Below are positions 1 to 11,306 of a stretch of DNA of 64,000 bases, one piece after another (the stretch's first letter is position 1; each line of letters opens with the position of its first letter). Source of the DNA: Pseudomonadota bacterium (GTDB lineage: Bacteria > Pseudomonadota > Gammaproteobacteria > Burkholderiales > Burkholderiaceae_C); contig CAUJHV010000006.1 of NCBI GenBank assembly GCA_963205115.1, forward strand, positions 186,001-250,000, written 5' to 3'. Under the pieces are notes generated by a model, which had not been told where the DNA came from, ran no database searches, and saw only the letters and a program-made list of their open reading frames with translations. The position numbers and the translations under genes were made by a program.

Positions 1-2177
<2,177 letters not shown>

Positions 2178-2193
<16 letters not shown>

Positions 2194-2269
2194 CCGGACC
2201 CGACGTGGCGGTGTGACCCGCCTCGACGTGGCGGTGTGACCGGCCTCGACGCGGCGGTGTGACCGGCGC
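2178..2269. repeat. four tandem copies of a 23-bp unit at the kinase stop codon
   Basis: Copies lie at 2178-2200, 2201-2223, 2224-2246 and 2247-2269. Each begins CGACGYGGCGGTGTGAC and ends in a more variable C/G-rich stretch. The kinase stop codon TGA (2191-2193) is inside the first copy, so the array starts within the last codons and runs into the gap before the convergent Hpt gene. The unit is not a multiple of three, so this is not a coding repeat. Its function is unknown; it may be slippage-prone DNA. Confidence 0.85.
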
Positions 2270-2292
2270 CGCGCGACGCGGCGCCCGGGGTC

Positions 2293-2823
2293 TCAGCGGG
2301 TGGTGGGAGCGGCCGGCGCGTCGGACTCGACCGCGGCCGTCTGGCTGCGCTGCTGTGAACGGGCGGCGGCAGCGGCCGCCTGTTCGCGCGCCAGCGGGCG
2401 CAAGACGCCCAGCAGCGCGAAGACGTGCGGCTGTCCGGCCTGCAAGGCTGCGGCCAGTGCGGCCAGGCATTGCGCCGCATCGGGCTGGTCAGCCCCGACC
2501 GCCTTCTCGGCATCAGCCGCGCGATCGGCCAGATCCAGCCAGCCGACGGTGCCGACCAGGCCCTTGAAGGTGTGCAGCGCACGGTGGGCGTCGCCGCGCT
2601 GGCCGCGATCGATGAAGGACTGGACCTGTCCGGGCAGGATCACGGACTCGCGCGCGACGCCGCGAAGCACGTGTTCGTACAGGTCGACGCGACCACAGAA
2701 GCTGTCCAGCGTCGCATGCAGGTCGATGCCCAGTGCCGCGGCCGCCTGGCTGGCGGCTTCGGGCGCCACGACCGCGGGGAACGCGTCCCGCAGGGATCCG
2801 CCTTGCGGCGCCGGGGCGTTCAC
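2293..2823 (-). CDS. Hpt-domain phosphotransfer protein
   Basis: A 176-residue protein containing one histidine phosphotransfer domain; the motif HTFKGLVGTVG holds the expected phosphorylatable His and the following K-G. It lacks kinase and receiver domains and has an Ala/Gln-rich, low-complexity C-terminal tail. The GTG start at 2823 is chosen because it overlaps the stop of the upstream receiver gene as GTGA, which implies translational coupling. It most likely carries phosphate between the hybrid kinase ending at 2193 and the receiver encoded just upstream, as a three-protein phosphorelay. The pairing is inferred from position only. Confidence 0.85.
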   Translation of the reverse strand: MNAPAPQGGSLRDAFPAVVAPEAASQAAAALGIDLHATLDSFCGRVDLYEHVLRGVARESVILPGQVQSFIDRGQRGDAHRALHTFKGLVGTVGWLDLADRAADAEKAVGADQPDAAQCLAALAAALQAGQPHVFALLGVLRPLAREQAAAAAARSQQRSQTAAVESDAPAAPTTR

Positions 2824-3185
2824 ATCACCCCCGAGACGACGCTGAGGAGCTCGCGCGGGCTGAAGGGTTTGGTCAGGTAGCGGTCTGCGCCGGCGACGCG
2901 GCCGGCTTCGACATCCGCCGACTGCCCGCGCGCCGACAGCATCACCACTTTGGTGCGTCGATGCCGGCGGTCTTTCTTGATGCGCTCGCACACGCCCAGA
3001 CCATTGATCGGGCCGGGCATCATGACGTCGAGCAGGACCAGATCGAACATCGTGCGTTCGGTCATGCTCATCGCAGCCTGGCCGTCCGGGGCCTCGCTGA
3101 CTTCGAAACCGCCCATTTCCAGCGTCACCCGGATGAGTTCACGTATTTCGGCTTGGTCTTCGACAACGAGGGCGAGCTTGCTCAT
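2820..3185 (-). CDS. single-domain response regulator (CheY-like)
   Basis: A 121-residue stand-alone receiver domain. The acidic pocket is VVEDQ near residue 9, the phospho-acceptor Asp lies in [10 protein letters not shown] near 54, and the conserved Lys is in LTKPF near 107. There is no output domain, so it must act by protein contact or as an intermediate in a relay. Its stop overlaps the start of the Hpt gene by four bases, so the two are made together. It faces away from the chemoreceptor gene that starts about 140 bp upstream. No CheA or CheB gene is nearby, so a role in chemotaxis proper is not established. Confidence 0.88.
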   Translation of the reverse strand: MSKLALVVEDQAEIRELIRVTLEMGGFEVSEAPDGQAAMSMTERTMFDLVLLDVMMPGPINGLGVCERIKKDRRHRRTKVVMLSARGQSADVEAGRVAGADRYLTKPFSPRELLSVVSGVM

Positions 3186-3325
3186 GGGGCGGGGCCTCTG
3201 GATGCACGGAACAGTTGACTGTGCACTCTAGGGTGCGCGAGACGCTGCATTCGGCGGAACTCGGCACGACAGACGGTCCACTTCCAGTCCTCACGCCGAC
3301 GGGCGCGGCCTACAGTGAGGGCCAC

Positions 3326-4876
3326 ATGCCGAAAGCACGCACCATGCTTCGAACTTCTTCCGCACAAGCGGCGACGCCATTGCGGCACCGGGTCTTCCCG
3401 TGGGTGCTGCTGATGGCCGTCGCCGGTTGTGCCTGGCTGCTCTGGAGCGCGGGCGTGCAGCCGGCGCTGTGGGCCGCGGCAGGACTGACCGCAAGCGTGT
3501 CCGCGGTGTGCCTGGCGCGCACCCGCAATGTCGTGGACGACTGGGGTTTTGCCGCGGGCCTGATCGTGGTGTCGGTGCTGCCTGCCGTGGTCGGCGCCGG
3601 CGGATGGGCACCCTGGCTGCTGCCGGCTGTGCTCGTCACGGCGCTGCCGATGATGGCCAAGCCGGCCATCGTCGCGGTCGTCGGCGGTCTGGGTGCGCTG
3701 GCCCTTGTGGCCACCGCGGCGGCGCAGTTCGAGGCGGTGCCCTGGGTCGCCGTGGCCTTTGGCCTGGTGCACATCGGGCTGCTGACGCTGCATGCCGCGA
3801 GCCGCCGGGATTCGCTGCGCGAGCGTTTCGACATCGAATTCATGGTGCGGGCGATGGGCCTGCAGGGCGCGATCCGCCTGGACTTCGACGCCGTGCGTGC
3901 CGAGACCGAGGTCGGCCGCCGGCTCAAGGCCGTGCAGGACCGCATCGGTGCCCTCATCCTGCAGGTACGCGGCTCGACGCAGCAGGTGCACGAACACGCC
4001 AACGCCTTGCGCAGCGGCAGCGACGAATTGCGTGAACGCACGACGCGCAGTGCCGAGGGCCTGCGCGACGCGGCCATGACGCTCGAACAAATCACGGCGA
4101 TCGTGCAGGCCAGCGCCAACGGCGCCGCGCAGGCCCGCACGATGGCGGTGGCCGCGTCCGAACAGGCGCAGGAAGGCGCGCAGGCCTTCTCGCAGGTCGC
4201 CGCGCGCATGGAAGACATCAACGCGGCGGCCCGGCGCATCACCGATGTGGTCGGCGTGATCGACAACATCGCGTTCCAGACGAATATCCTGGCCCTCAAC
4301 GCCGCTGTCGAAGCGGCGCGCGCGGGCGATCAGGGTCGCGGCTTCGCGGTGGTGGCAGCCGAAGTGCGCAGTCTCGCGCTGCGCGCTTCGAAGGCCGCTG
4401 GCGAGGTCAAGTCCCTGATCGAGACGGCCCTGGCCACCACGCGCCAGGGCAGCGAACTCGTGCACACCGCCGATGGCCGCATCAAGGCGATGGTGGAGTC
4501 GGTGCTGCGCGTGGGAGAGGTCTTCGCCGAGCTGTCGGCGGATACACAGCAGCACGCGGGCAGCATCGATGCGGTCACGCGCGCCGTGATGGAGCTCGAC
4601 CAGGTCACGCGCATGAACGTGGCGCTCGTCGATACCACGCAGAGCGTGGCCGCCAGCCTGCTGGAGCACGGCGCGCAGCTCGAAGAGCATCTGGGCGGCT
4701 TCCGCGTCAGCGGCAAGGATCCCGTCGCGCCGGCTGCCCAAGCGCCGAAGCGGCCCAAGCCGGCGATCGACCTGCATGCCTTCAGCCAGACGGAAACCCT
4801 GGCAGCTCGCCCCGCCGCGCCGTCTCCGGCGCCCGCCAATGCCGCGGCACCCGCGGACGCGGTCGAATTCTTCTGA
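3326..4876 (+). CDS. methyl-accepting chemotaxis protein with membrane-embedded input region
   Basis: A 516-residue protein. Residues of about 24-155 form some six hydrophobic segments with only very short loops, and there is no periplasmic ligand-binding domain of the usual size. A long coiled-coil signalling domain follows (about 200-460) with the conserved hairpin tip [20 protein letters not shown]. There is no clear HAMP domain and no C-terminal CheR-tethering pentapeptide; the tail is Pro/Ala-rich. ATG at 3326 is chosen because AGTGAGG stands just upstream; an ATG at 3344 is also possible. It should signal to a CheA kinase encoded elsewhere, or feed a non-chemotaxis pathway with the adjacent Hpt and receiver proteins. 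Confidence 0.88.
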   Translation: MPKARTMLRTSSAQAATPLRHRVFPWVLLMAVAGCAWLLWSAGVQPALWAAAGLTASVSAVCLARTRNVVDDWGFAAGLIVVSVLPAVVGAGGWAPWLLPAVLVTALPMMAKPAIVAVVGGLGALALVATAAAQFEAVPWVAVAFGLVHIGLLTLHAASRRDSLRERFDIEFMVRAMGLQGAIRLDFDAVRAETEVGRRLKAVQDRIGALILQVRGSTQQVHEHANALRSGSDELRERTTRSAEGLRDAAMTLEQITAIVQASANGAAQARTMAVAASEQAQEGAQAFSQVAARMEDINAAARRITDVVGVIDNIAFQTNILALNAAVEAARAGDQGRGFAVVAAEVRSLALRASKAAGEVKSLIETALATTRQGSELVHTADGRIKAMVESVLRVGEVFAELSADTQQHAGSIDAVTRAVMELDQVTRMNVALVDTTQSVAASLLEHGAQLEEHLGGFRVSGKDPVAPAAQAPKRPKPAIDLHAFSQTETLAARPAAPSPAPANAAAPADAVEFF

Positions 4877-4890
4877 CCGCGCGCCGCTGA

Positions 4891-5370
4891 TCAGCCGCCG
4901 AAAGGCGTGCCGCGCAGCTTGTCGCCGGCCTTCACGCCGCGCTTGGCAAACCAGCCCCGGTTCATCTCCAGCACGTAGCGCACCGGCTTGACGGAGCAGT
5001 GGCTGTCGTCACTGCGCGGCTGCATTTCCGCCAGATTGACCACGCGCCCGTCATCGCCGATGAAGGCAATCGACAGCGGCAGCAGCGTGTTGCGCATCCA
5101 GAAGCACTGGACCTCGGGCTGTTCGAAGACGAACAGCATGCCCTCGTTCGTGCCCATCTCGGTGCGCATCATCATGCCGATCTGGCGCTGCGCGGGCGTG
5201 CTGGCGACTTCGGCGACGATGTTGTGCATGCCTGCGCCGAGTGCCACGGTAGGCAGCTTCGGCTGAGGCGCTGGCTGGGCGAAGGCCGCCAGCGCCACGC
5301 CGGCGGCCAGGCCGATGCCGGTCAGGTGGCGAAGAAGGCGGCGCGGCGAGCGGGTCTTGACGACTGTCAT
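4891..5370 (-). CDS. DUF192 family exported protein
   Basis: A 159-residue protein with an N-terminal signal peptide (basic start, hydrophobic stretch to about residue 31, Ala-x-Ala-like end) and one DUF192 domain. Typical family features are visible: GMMMRTEM, MLFVFEQP, FWMRNTLLPLSIAFI and the C-terminal VLEMNRGWFAKRGVKAGD. The biochemical function of the family is unknown. It converges with the chemoreceptor gene 14 bp away, and diverges from ccoI, sharing a roughly 90-bp intergenic region that must hold both promoters. Confidence 0.88.
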   Translation of the reverse strand: MTVVKTRSPRRLLRHLTGIGLAAGVALAAFAQPAPQPKLPTVALGAGMHNIVAEVASTPAQRQIGMMMRTEMGTNEGMLFVFEQPEVQCFWMRNTLLPLSIAFIGDDGRVVNLAEMQPRSDDSHCSVKPVRYVLEMNRGWFAKRGVKAGDKLRGTPFGG

Positions 5371-5459
5371 TCGTGTCCCAACAGGTTTGGGCGATGATTA
5401 TCGAACGCGCCGGCCAGTCGGCGCGCCGACACGCGGTCTCAGGCCGCACGCCTGCGCCC

Positions 5460-7811
5460 ATGAGTTCCGTCGCTGCCCGCTCTGCGTCCGCCCTGCCTTC
5501 CGGCGCACCGGAGGCCACGCCGCAAGGCGATCGTGCCGGCGCGCTGCACGTGGTGGACGACCCCGAAGAGCTCGCGCGTTTCACACGCTGGGAGCCGGCG
5601 GTCGATGGCCGCCAGCCGGTGGGTGTGTCGGCCTTGCAGCTGTCGGGCATGCACTGCGCGGCCTGCGTGGGCATCATCGAAGACGCGCTGATGGCCGAGC
5701 CGGGTGTGCTGGAGGCGCAGGTCAGCGCGGCCTCGCAACGCGCCACCGTGCGCTGGGATTCCGGCCGCACCCGCGCCTCGCGCCTGCTGGCGGCCGTGCG
5801 CGGCGCGGGCTACGGCGCGGTGCCGGACGCCGCGGCCTCCGCGCGCCAGCTTCGCCGCGACGAACACCGCTTCATCGTCTGGCGCCTGTTCGTGGCCAGT
5901 TTTCTGGCCATGCAGGTGATGATGATGGCCACGCCCAGCTACGTGGCGGGGCCTGGCGAGCTGGCGCCGGATCTGGCGCAACTGCTGAACTGGGGCAGCT
6001 GGGTGCTCAGCATTCCGGTGATCTGGTTCGGCGGCATGCCGTTCCTGCGCGGGGCCTGGCAGTCGCTGCGCGCGCGCCGTATCGGCATGGACGTGCCGGT
6101 GGCGCTGGGCATCGCGGTGGCATTCGTGGCCAGCACCGGGGCCACGTTCCAGCCCGGCGGGCCCTTTGGCCACGAGGTCTATTTCGATTCGCTGACGATG
6201 TTCATCGCCTTCCTGTGGCTGGGCCGATGGCTGGAGCAGCGCGTGCGGCACCGCACCGCGGAAGCGCTGGAAGCCGCGCTGACGGGCATGCCGCGCACGG
6301 CGCTGCGGGTGTCGCCGGATGGTCAGGTCGACGAGGTGCCGCTGGCGCGGCTGCAGCGCGGCGATTGCGTGCGCGTGCCGATAGGCGACACCGTGCCGGC
6401 CGACGGCATCCTGCTGAGCCCGTCAGCCGGTGTGGGCGAAGCCTTCCTCACGGGCGAATCGATGCCGGTGGCCAAGCGTGCCGGCGATACCTTGCTGGCC
6501 GGCAGCCGCAACGTGGCCGCCGCGCTCGAGCTGCGCGTGGAACGCGTCGGCGCAGACACACGCTACGAGGCCATCGTCGCGCTGATGCGCGAAGCCCTGA
6601 GCCAGCGGCCCAGCGTCGCACGGCTGGCCGACCGCGTGGCCGGCCCCTTCCTGTGGGCGGTGCTGGCGCTGGCCGCGGGTTCGGCGCTGGCCTGGTTGTG
6701 GATCGATCCCTCGCGGGCCATCTGGATCGCGGTGGCGGTGTTGATCGTCACCTGTCCCTGCGCGCTGTCGCTGGCCACGCCGGCCACGCTGGTGGCCGCG
6801 GCCGGCGGATTGGCGCAGCGCGGCGTGCTGCTGCGCCGACTGGAGGTGCTGGAAACCGCGGGGCGTGTGCAGCAGTTGTTCGTGGACAAGACCGGCACGC
6901 TCACCAGCGACCGGCCGCAGTGGTCTGCGACGCGGCGGCTGGCCGATGGTGAATGGCTGCGCGACGATGCGCAGGCCTTGTCCTGGGCCGCCGAGCTGGC
7001 GCGCTGGTCGAGCCATCCCTTGTCGCGCGCGCTCGTCGAGGCGCAGGAACGCGATCAGGCGCGGGCATCGCGCGCGGCGTTGGCGCCCGCGCAGTGGTCG
7101 GATGTCCAGGAAACACCGGGGCAGGGCCTGCAGGCCCGCGATGCCGCGGGGCGTGTGTGGCGCCTGGGGTCCGCCACGTGGACCGGTGCTGCGGCAGACG
7201 GCCTGTCACCGGTGTTCCTCGCCTGCGAAGGCCGCGTGGTGGCCGCGTTCGATTTCGAAGAGGAGCTGCGTGAGGATGCGGCGCAGGCCCTGCGCGCGCT
7301 GCACGCCGAGGGCGTGCGATGCACGCTGCTGTCCGGCGACAGCGAAGCGCGCGCACGTGCATTGGCTGCACGGCTGGGCATCGCCGATGTGGTGGCCGCC
7401 GCCGGGCCCGAACAAAAACTGCAGACCCTGCGTGCGGCGCAGGCCGCCTCGCCGGGCGTGCCGGTGGCGATGGTGGGGGATGGCATCAACGACGCGCCGG
7501 TGCTGGCCGCGGCGGATGTGTCACTGGCGATGGGCCATGGCGCGCTGGCCGCGCAGGACAGCGCCGATGCGGTCATCGCGTCGGGCCGCGCGATGGCGCT
7601 GGTCGACCTGCGCAGGACCTCCGCGCGCAGCATGCGCATCGTTCGTCAGAACCTTGCATGGGCGGCGGTGTACAACGCAGCCTGTATTCCGTTGGCCATG
7701 ATTGGTTGGTTGCCGCCTTGGGCAGCCGGTCTGGGCATGGCCATGAGCTCGCTGGGTGTGATCCTGAATGCACAGCGGGCCTCGCGGGCCAGCGACCGTG
7801 CAGCGGTCTGA
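5460..7811 (+). CDS. ccoI: copper-translocating P-type ATPase for cbb3 oxidase assembly (CcoI)
   Basis: A 783-residue P1B-type ATPase. An N-terminal heavy-metal domain carries GMHCAACVG (Cys 66 and 69). The actuator TGES loop, the membrane metal site TCPCALS (Cys 432 and 434), the phosphorylated Asp in DKTGTLT (near 476) and the hinge GDGINDAP follow in order. CcoI-type pumps supply copper for the CuB site of cbb3 oxidase, and the placement directly before ccoS and ccoN supports that over a general copper-efflux role. ATG at 5460 is preferred; the frame stays open upstream to 5373, but that extension lacks domain content. The stop codon lies in a phased 11-bp repeat array. Confidence 0.93.
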   Translation: MSSVAARSASALPSGAPEATPQGDRAGALHVVDDPEELARFTRWEPAVDGRQPVGVSALQLSGMHCAACVGIIEDALMAEPGVLEAQVSAASQRATVRWDSGRTRASRLLAAVRGAGYGAVPDAAASARQLRRDEHRFIVWRLFVASFLAMQVMMMATPSYVAGPGELAPDLAQLLNWGSWVLSIPVIWFGGMPFLRGAWQSLRARRIGMDVPVALGIAVAFVASTGATFQPGGPFGHEVYFDSLTMFIAFLWLGRWLEQRVRHRTAEALEAALTGMPRTALRVSPDGQVDEVPLARLQRGDCVRVPIGDTVPADGILLSPSAGVGEAFLTGESMPVAKRAGDTLLAGSRNVAAALELRVERVGADTRYEAIVALMREALSQRPSVARLADRVAGPFLWAVLALAAGSALAWLWIDPSRAIWIAVAVLIVTCPCALSLATPATLVAAAGGLAQRGVLLRRLEVLETAGRVQQLFVDKTGTLTSDRPQWSATRRLADGEWLRDDAQALSWAAELARWSSHPLSRALVEAQERDQARASRAALAPAQWSDVQETPGQGLQARDAAGRVWRLGSATWTGAAADGLSPVFLACEGRVVAAFDFEEELREDAAQALRALHAEGVRCTLLSGDSEARARALAARLGIADVVAAAGPEQKLQTLRAAQAASPGVPVAMVGDGINDAPVLAAADVSLAMGHGALAAQDSADAVIASGRAMALVDLRRTSARSMRIVRQNLAWAAVYNAACIPLAMIGWLPPWAAGLGMAMSSLGVILNAQRASRASDRAAV

Positions 7812-7849
7812 CGATGCGCTGACGACGATCTGACCGTGTGCTGACAGAA
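7806..7849. repeat. four phased 11-bp direct repeats with CTGAC core
   Basis: The pentamer CTGAC occurs at 7808, 7819, 7830 and 7841, exactly 11 bp apart, spanning the ccoI stop codon (7809-7811) and the short gap before ccoS. The spacing is about one helical turn, so all copies face the same side of the DNA. It could be a binding array or simply a decayed tandem duplication. Confidence 0.75.
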
Positions 7850-7878
7850 CGACGACAAGGCCGCTTCGACGAGTTCCC

Positions 7879-8082
7879 GTGGACATTCTTTTTCTGCTCA
7901 TTCCCCTCTCGGCCGTGCTGGTGCTGGCCATCGTCGCCGTGTTCGGCTGGGCGGTGAATGCCGGCCAATTCGACGACATCGAGCGGGAAGGAGAGAGGCT
8001 TCTACGCGACGAAGGCCCAGGCGATGGCCGACCCCTTGATGAAGGTCAAGCGACCCGCTCCCCCGGCCACCAAGAATCTTGA
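7879..8082 (+). CDS. ccoS: cbb3 oxidase maturation protein CcoS
   Basis: A 67-residue protein with one N-terminal membrane segment (about residues 3-27) and the CcoS signature WAVNAGQFDDIEREGERLL just after it. CcoS is needed for cofactor insertion into cbb3 oxidase. The start is a GTG at 7879; no ATG lies in frame before the membrane segment. It sits between ccoI and ccoN, as in most cbb3 loci of this group. The C-terminal tail after residue 45 is short and charged. Confidence 0.92.
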   Translation: MDILFLLIPLSAVLVLAIVAVFGWAVNAGQFDDIEREGERLLRDEGPGDGRPLDEGQATRSPGHQES

Positions 8083-8117
8083 GTTATTGACCCGAAGTTT
8101 AAGCAGGAGGTTCCCTG

Positions 8118-9560
8118 ATGGTGCAGAACAAGTCTGCAGGCGCGGTGGTGTATTCCGACACCGTCGTTCGCCTGTTTGCCCTGGTTGCCGTGGTTTACGG
8201 CATCGTGGGCATGTTGGTCGGCGTGATCATCGCCGCCCAGTTGGCATGGCCGGAAGTCCTGCCGTCGTTGCCGTTCCTGAGCTACGGCCGCCTGCGACCG
8301 CTGCACACCAACGCCGTGATCTTCGCGTTCGGCGGCTGTGTGTTGTTCGCGACGGCCTATCACGTCGTGCAGCGCACCTGCCAGACGCGGCTCTTCCTGC
8401 CCGGACTGGCGATGTTCACGTTCCTGGGCTGGAACTTGATCATCGTCCTGGCCGTCATCACGCTGCCGCTGGGCATGACATCGGGCAAGGAATACGCCGA
8501 ACTCGAGTGGCCGATCGACATCCTGATCGCCGTCGTGTGGGTGGCCTTCGCGATCGTGTTCTTCGGAACCGTCGGCACGCGCAAGGTCAAGCACATCTAC
8601 GTGGCCAACTGGTTCTTCGGCGCGTTCATCATCGCCGTGGCCTTGCTGCACATCGTCAACAGCGCCGCGATCCCGGTCAGCCTCACCAAGAGCTACTCGG
8701 CCTACGCGGGCGTGCAGGACGCGATGGTGCAGTGGTGGTACGGGCATAACGCGGTGGGCTTCTTCCTGACCGCGGGCTTCCTGGGGATGATGTACTACTA
8801 CATCCCGAAGCAGGCCGAGCGTCCGGTGTACAGCTATCGCCTGTCCATCGTCCACTTCTGGGCCCTGATCTTCACCTACATGTGGGCGGGCCCGCACCAC
8901 CTGCACTACACCGCGCTGCCCGACTGGGCGCAGTCCGTGGGCATGTTGTTCTCGCTGGTCCTGCTGGCGCCCAGCTGGGGCGGCATGATCAACGGCATCA
9001 TGACCCTGTCGGGTGCCTGGCACAAGTTGCGCGACGACCCGGTTCTGAAGTTCCTGATCGTGTCCCTGTCGTTCTACGGCATGAGCACCTTCGAAGGCCC
9101 GATGATGTCCATCAAGACCGTGAATGCGCTGTCGCACTACACGGACTGGACGGTCGGCCACGTGCACAGCGGTGCACTGGGCTGGGTGGGCCTGATCTCC
9201 ATGGGCTCGCTGTACCACCTGATTCCGCGCATGTTCGGTCGCAAGACGATGTTCAGCACGCGGGCGGTGGAACTGCACTTCTGGATTGCCACGATCGGCA
9301 TCGTCCTGTACATCGCCGCCATGTGGATCGCCGGCGTGATGCAGGGTCTGATGTGGCGCGCGGTGAACCCCGACGGCACGCTGGTCTACAGCTTCGTCGA
9401 GAGCGTGAAGGCGACCTATCCCTTCTACGTGATCCGCCTGTGCGGTGGCCTGCTCTATCTCACCGGCATGCTGATCATGGGCTGGAACGTCGTCAAGACC
9501 GTGATGGCCGGCAAGGCCGTCGAAACGCCGGTTCCGGCCGTCGTCGCGGCGCACGCCTGA
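8118..9560 (+). CDS. ccoN: cytochrome c oxidase cbb3-type subunit I (CcoN)
   Basis: A 480-residue, twelve-helix heme-copper oxidase subunit. The low-spin heme ligand region ([17 protein letters not shown]), the CuB histidines ([12 protein letters not shown] and AGPHHLHYT) and the heme b3 ligand loop ([10 protein letters not shown]) are all present. It reduces oxygen at the high-affinity binuclear centre and pumps protons in the inner membrane. A strong AGGAGG ribosome site precedes the ATG. It is the first structural gene of ccoNOQP. Confidence 0.97.
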   Translation: MVQNKSAGAVVYSDTVVRLFALVAVVYGIVGMLVGVIIAAQLAWPEVLPSLPFLSYGRLRPLHTNAVIFAFGGCVLFATAYHVVQRTCQTRLFLPGLAMFTFLGWNLIIVLAVITLPLGMTSGKEYAELEWPIDILIAVVWVAFAIVFFGTVGTRKVKHIYVANWFFGAFIIAVALLHIVNSAAIPVSLTKSYSAYAGVQDAMVQWWYGHNAVGFFLTAGFLGMMYYYIPKQAERPVYSYRLSIVHFWALIFTYMWAGPHHLHYTALPDWAQSVGMLFSLVLLAPSWGGMINGIMTLSGAWHKLRDDPVLKFLIVSLSFYGMSTFEGPMMSIKTVNALSHYTDWTVGHVHSGALGWVGLISMGSLYHLIPRMFGRKTMFSTRAVELHFWIATIGIVLYIAAMWIAGVMQGLMWRAVNPDGTLVYSFVESVKATYPFYVIRLCGGLLYLTGMLIMGWNVVKTVMAGKAVETPVPAVVAAHA

Positions 9561-9578
9561 TCCGGAGGATTATCAAAA

Positions 9579-10202
9579 ATGGCAAACAGCAATCACGCAC
9601 CTGTCGGTCACGAGAAGATCGAGACCAGCAACTTCCTGATGATCGTGCTGATCCTCGTGGCGGTAGCCATCGGGGGTCTGGTCGAGATCGTGCCGCTGTT
9701 CTTCCAGCGGTCCACGACGCAGCCGGTCGAAGGCCTCAAGCCCTATACCGCGCTGCAGCTGGCCGGACGCGACGTCTACATCCGCGAGGGCTGCTACAAC
9801 TGCCACTCGCAGATGATTCGTCCGTTCCGCGGAGAAACGCTGCGCTACGGCACGTTCTCCAAGGCCGGTGAGTTCGTCTACGACCATCCCTTCCAGTGGG
9901 GCAGCAAGCGCACCGGTCCCGACCTTCACCGCGTGGGCGGCAAGTACAACGACGACTGGCACCGTCTGCACCTCACGTCGCCGCGCTCGCTGGTGCCGGA
10001 GTCGAACATGCCGGCGTATCCGTGGCTCGAGGCCGCTGCGATCAACCCGGCCGACATGGCGCCCAAGATGAAGGCCCTGCGCATCGTGGGCGTTCCGTAC
10101 AGCGACGCCGAAATCGCCAAGGCGGGCGACGACGTCAAGGGTCGGACCGAGCTGGACGCCCTCGTGGCGTACCTGCAGGTTCTTGGCACCGCCGTGAAGT
10201 GA
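9579..10202 (+). CDS. ccoO: cbb3 oxidase monoheme cytochrome c subunit II (CcoO)
   Basis: A 207-residue protein with one N-terminal membrane anchor (about residues 18-42) and one c-type heme site, GCYNCHSQ (Cys 72, Cys 75, His 76). The likely axial Met is in ESNMPAYPW. It passes electrons from CcoP to CcoN. It begins 18 bp after ccoN with a GGAGG ribosome site and is followed closely by ccoQ. Confidence 0.96.
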   Translation: MANSNHAPVGHEKIETSNFLMIVLILVAVAIGGLVEIVPLFFQRSTTQPVEGLKPYTALQLAGRDVYIREGCYNCHSQMIRPFRGETLRYGTFSKAGEFVYDHPFQWGSKRTGPDLHRVGGKYNDDWHRLHLTSPRSLVPESNMPAYPWLEAAAINPADMAPKMKALRIVGVPYSDAEIAKAGDDVKGRTELDALVAYLQVLGTAVK

Positions 10203-10214
10203 CACGGAGGCACT

Positions 10215-10370
10215 ATGGATATCAACGACATGCGCAGCGTGGTGACAGTGGTCAGCATGCTGCTCTTCGTGGGTGTTGCCGTCTGGACCTGGCAACGTTC
10301 GCGGCGTGACGCATTCGACGAGGCGGCGCGTCTGCCCTTTGCCGACGACGCATCGACGGGAGAACAGTGA
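10215..10370 (+). CDS. ccoQ: cbb3 oxidase small subunit CcoQ
   Basis: A 51-residue protein, starting MDINDMRSVV and ending STGEQ, with one membrane helix at about residues 8-26 followed by a basic WQRSRR stretch and an acidic tail. This size and layout fit CcoQ (FixQ), which stabilises the oxidase complex. A CGGAGG ribosome site lies upstream, and its TGA stop overlaps the ccoP ATG by one base (TGATG). It is short enough to be missed by length-limited gene calling. Confidence 0.9.
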   Translation: MDINDMRSVVTVVSMLLFVGVAVWTWQRSRRDAFDEAARLPFADDASTGEQ

Positions 10371-11287
10371 TGAGTGACTTTGTATCTGGCGGCTGGAGTC
10401 TGTTCGTCGCGGGCGTGACGATCATCAGCCTGATCGCCTGCCTGGGTTTGCTGGTCATCGCCAGCCGACGCAAGGTAATGGCCAACGACAACACCACCGG
10501 CCACGTCTGGGACGAGGACCTGCGTGAGTTGAACAACCCGCTGCCGCGCTGGTGGATGTGGCTGTTCGTCGCCACGGTGGTCTTCGCGGCCGTCTACCTG
10601 GCCTTCTATCCGGGCCTCGGCTCCAACGCCGGGTCGCTGAAGTGGTCCAGCGCCGGTCAGCACCAGACCGAGACGGACAAGCATCTCGCGTCGATGGCGC
10701 CCGTGTATGCCAAGTTCAAGACGATGTCCGCCGCCGATCTGGCCAAGGACAGCGGCGCGATGGGCATCGGGGAGCGCCTGTTCCTGAACAACTGCGCGGC
10801 CTGCCACGGCTCCGACGGTCGCGGCAGCAAGGGCTTCCCGAACCTGGCCGACGGCGACTGGCTCGGCGGTTCCGGTCCGGAATACGTCGCGAAGGTCATC
10901 CAGGAAGGCCGTACCGGCGTGATGCCGCCGATGGGCGCTGCGGTCGGTGGGCCGGAGGATGTCAAGAACGTCGCCAACTACGTGCTGAGCCTGTCCGGCA
11001 GCGCCCACGACTCCGTGGCCGCCAGCCTGGGCAAGGCCAAGTTCGGTGCCTGCGCGGCTTGTCACGGTCCGGATGGCAAGGGCAATCAGGCCCTGGGCGC
11101 CCCGAACCTGACCGACAAGGTCTGGCTGCACGGCTTCGGCGAAGCCGCCATCGCCAAGATGATCAACGAAGGCAAGACCAACGCCATGCCGCCGCAAGGC
11201 CGTCTGCTCACCGCCGAGCAGATCCAGGTGCTGTCCGCCTACGTGCTCAACCTGTCGCAATCGGCGACGGCGCTGGCGGCCAAGTAA
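10370..11287 (+). CDS. ccoP: cbb3 oxidase diheme cytochrome c subunit III (CcoP)
   Basis: A 305-residue protein with two N-terminal membrane helices (about 8-28 and 60-80) and two cytochrome c domains, each with a CAACH heme site (Cys 142/145 with His 146; Cys 228/231 with His 232). It takes electrons from soluble or membrane cytochromes and delivers them to CcoO. The ATG overlaps the ccoQ stop by one base; a GTG one codon earlier is possible but less likely. Confidence 0.96.
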   Translation: MSDFVSGGWSLFVAGVTIISLIACLGLLVIASRRKVMANDNTTGHVWDEDLRELNNPLPRWWMWLFVATVVFAAVYLAFYPGLGSNAGSLKWSSAGQHQTETDKHLASMAPVYAKFKTMSAADLAKDSGAMGIGERLFLNNCAACHGSDGRGSKGFPNLADGDWLGGSGPEYVAKVIQEGRTGVMPPMGAAVGGPEDVKNVANYVLSLSGSAHDSVAASLGKAKFGACAACHGPDGKGNQALGAPNLTDKVWLHGFGEAAIAKMINEGKTNAMPPQGRLLTAEQIQVLSAYVLNLSQSATALAAK

Positions 11288-11306
11288 GAGGGCCGTCGGC
11301 CAACCC

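Noticed and set aside
5460..7811. The P-type ATPase as a general copper-efflux pump (CopA/CueA).
   Set aside because: It has the same motifs, but it sits directly before ccoS and ccoN and no CueR-type regulator or copper chaperone gene is near, which favours CcoI.
8083..8117. An FNR box before ccoN (TTGAG-TTAT-TGACC).
   Set aside because: Only one half-site resembles TTGAT; the other does not match ATCAA at any useful position. None was found before hemN or ccoI either.
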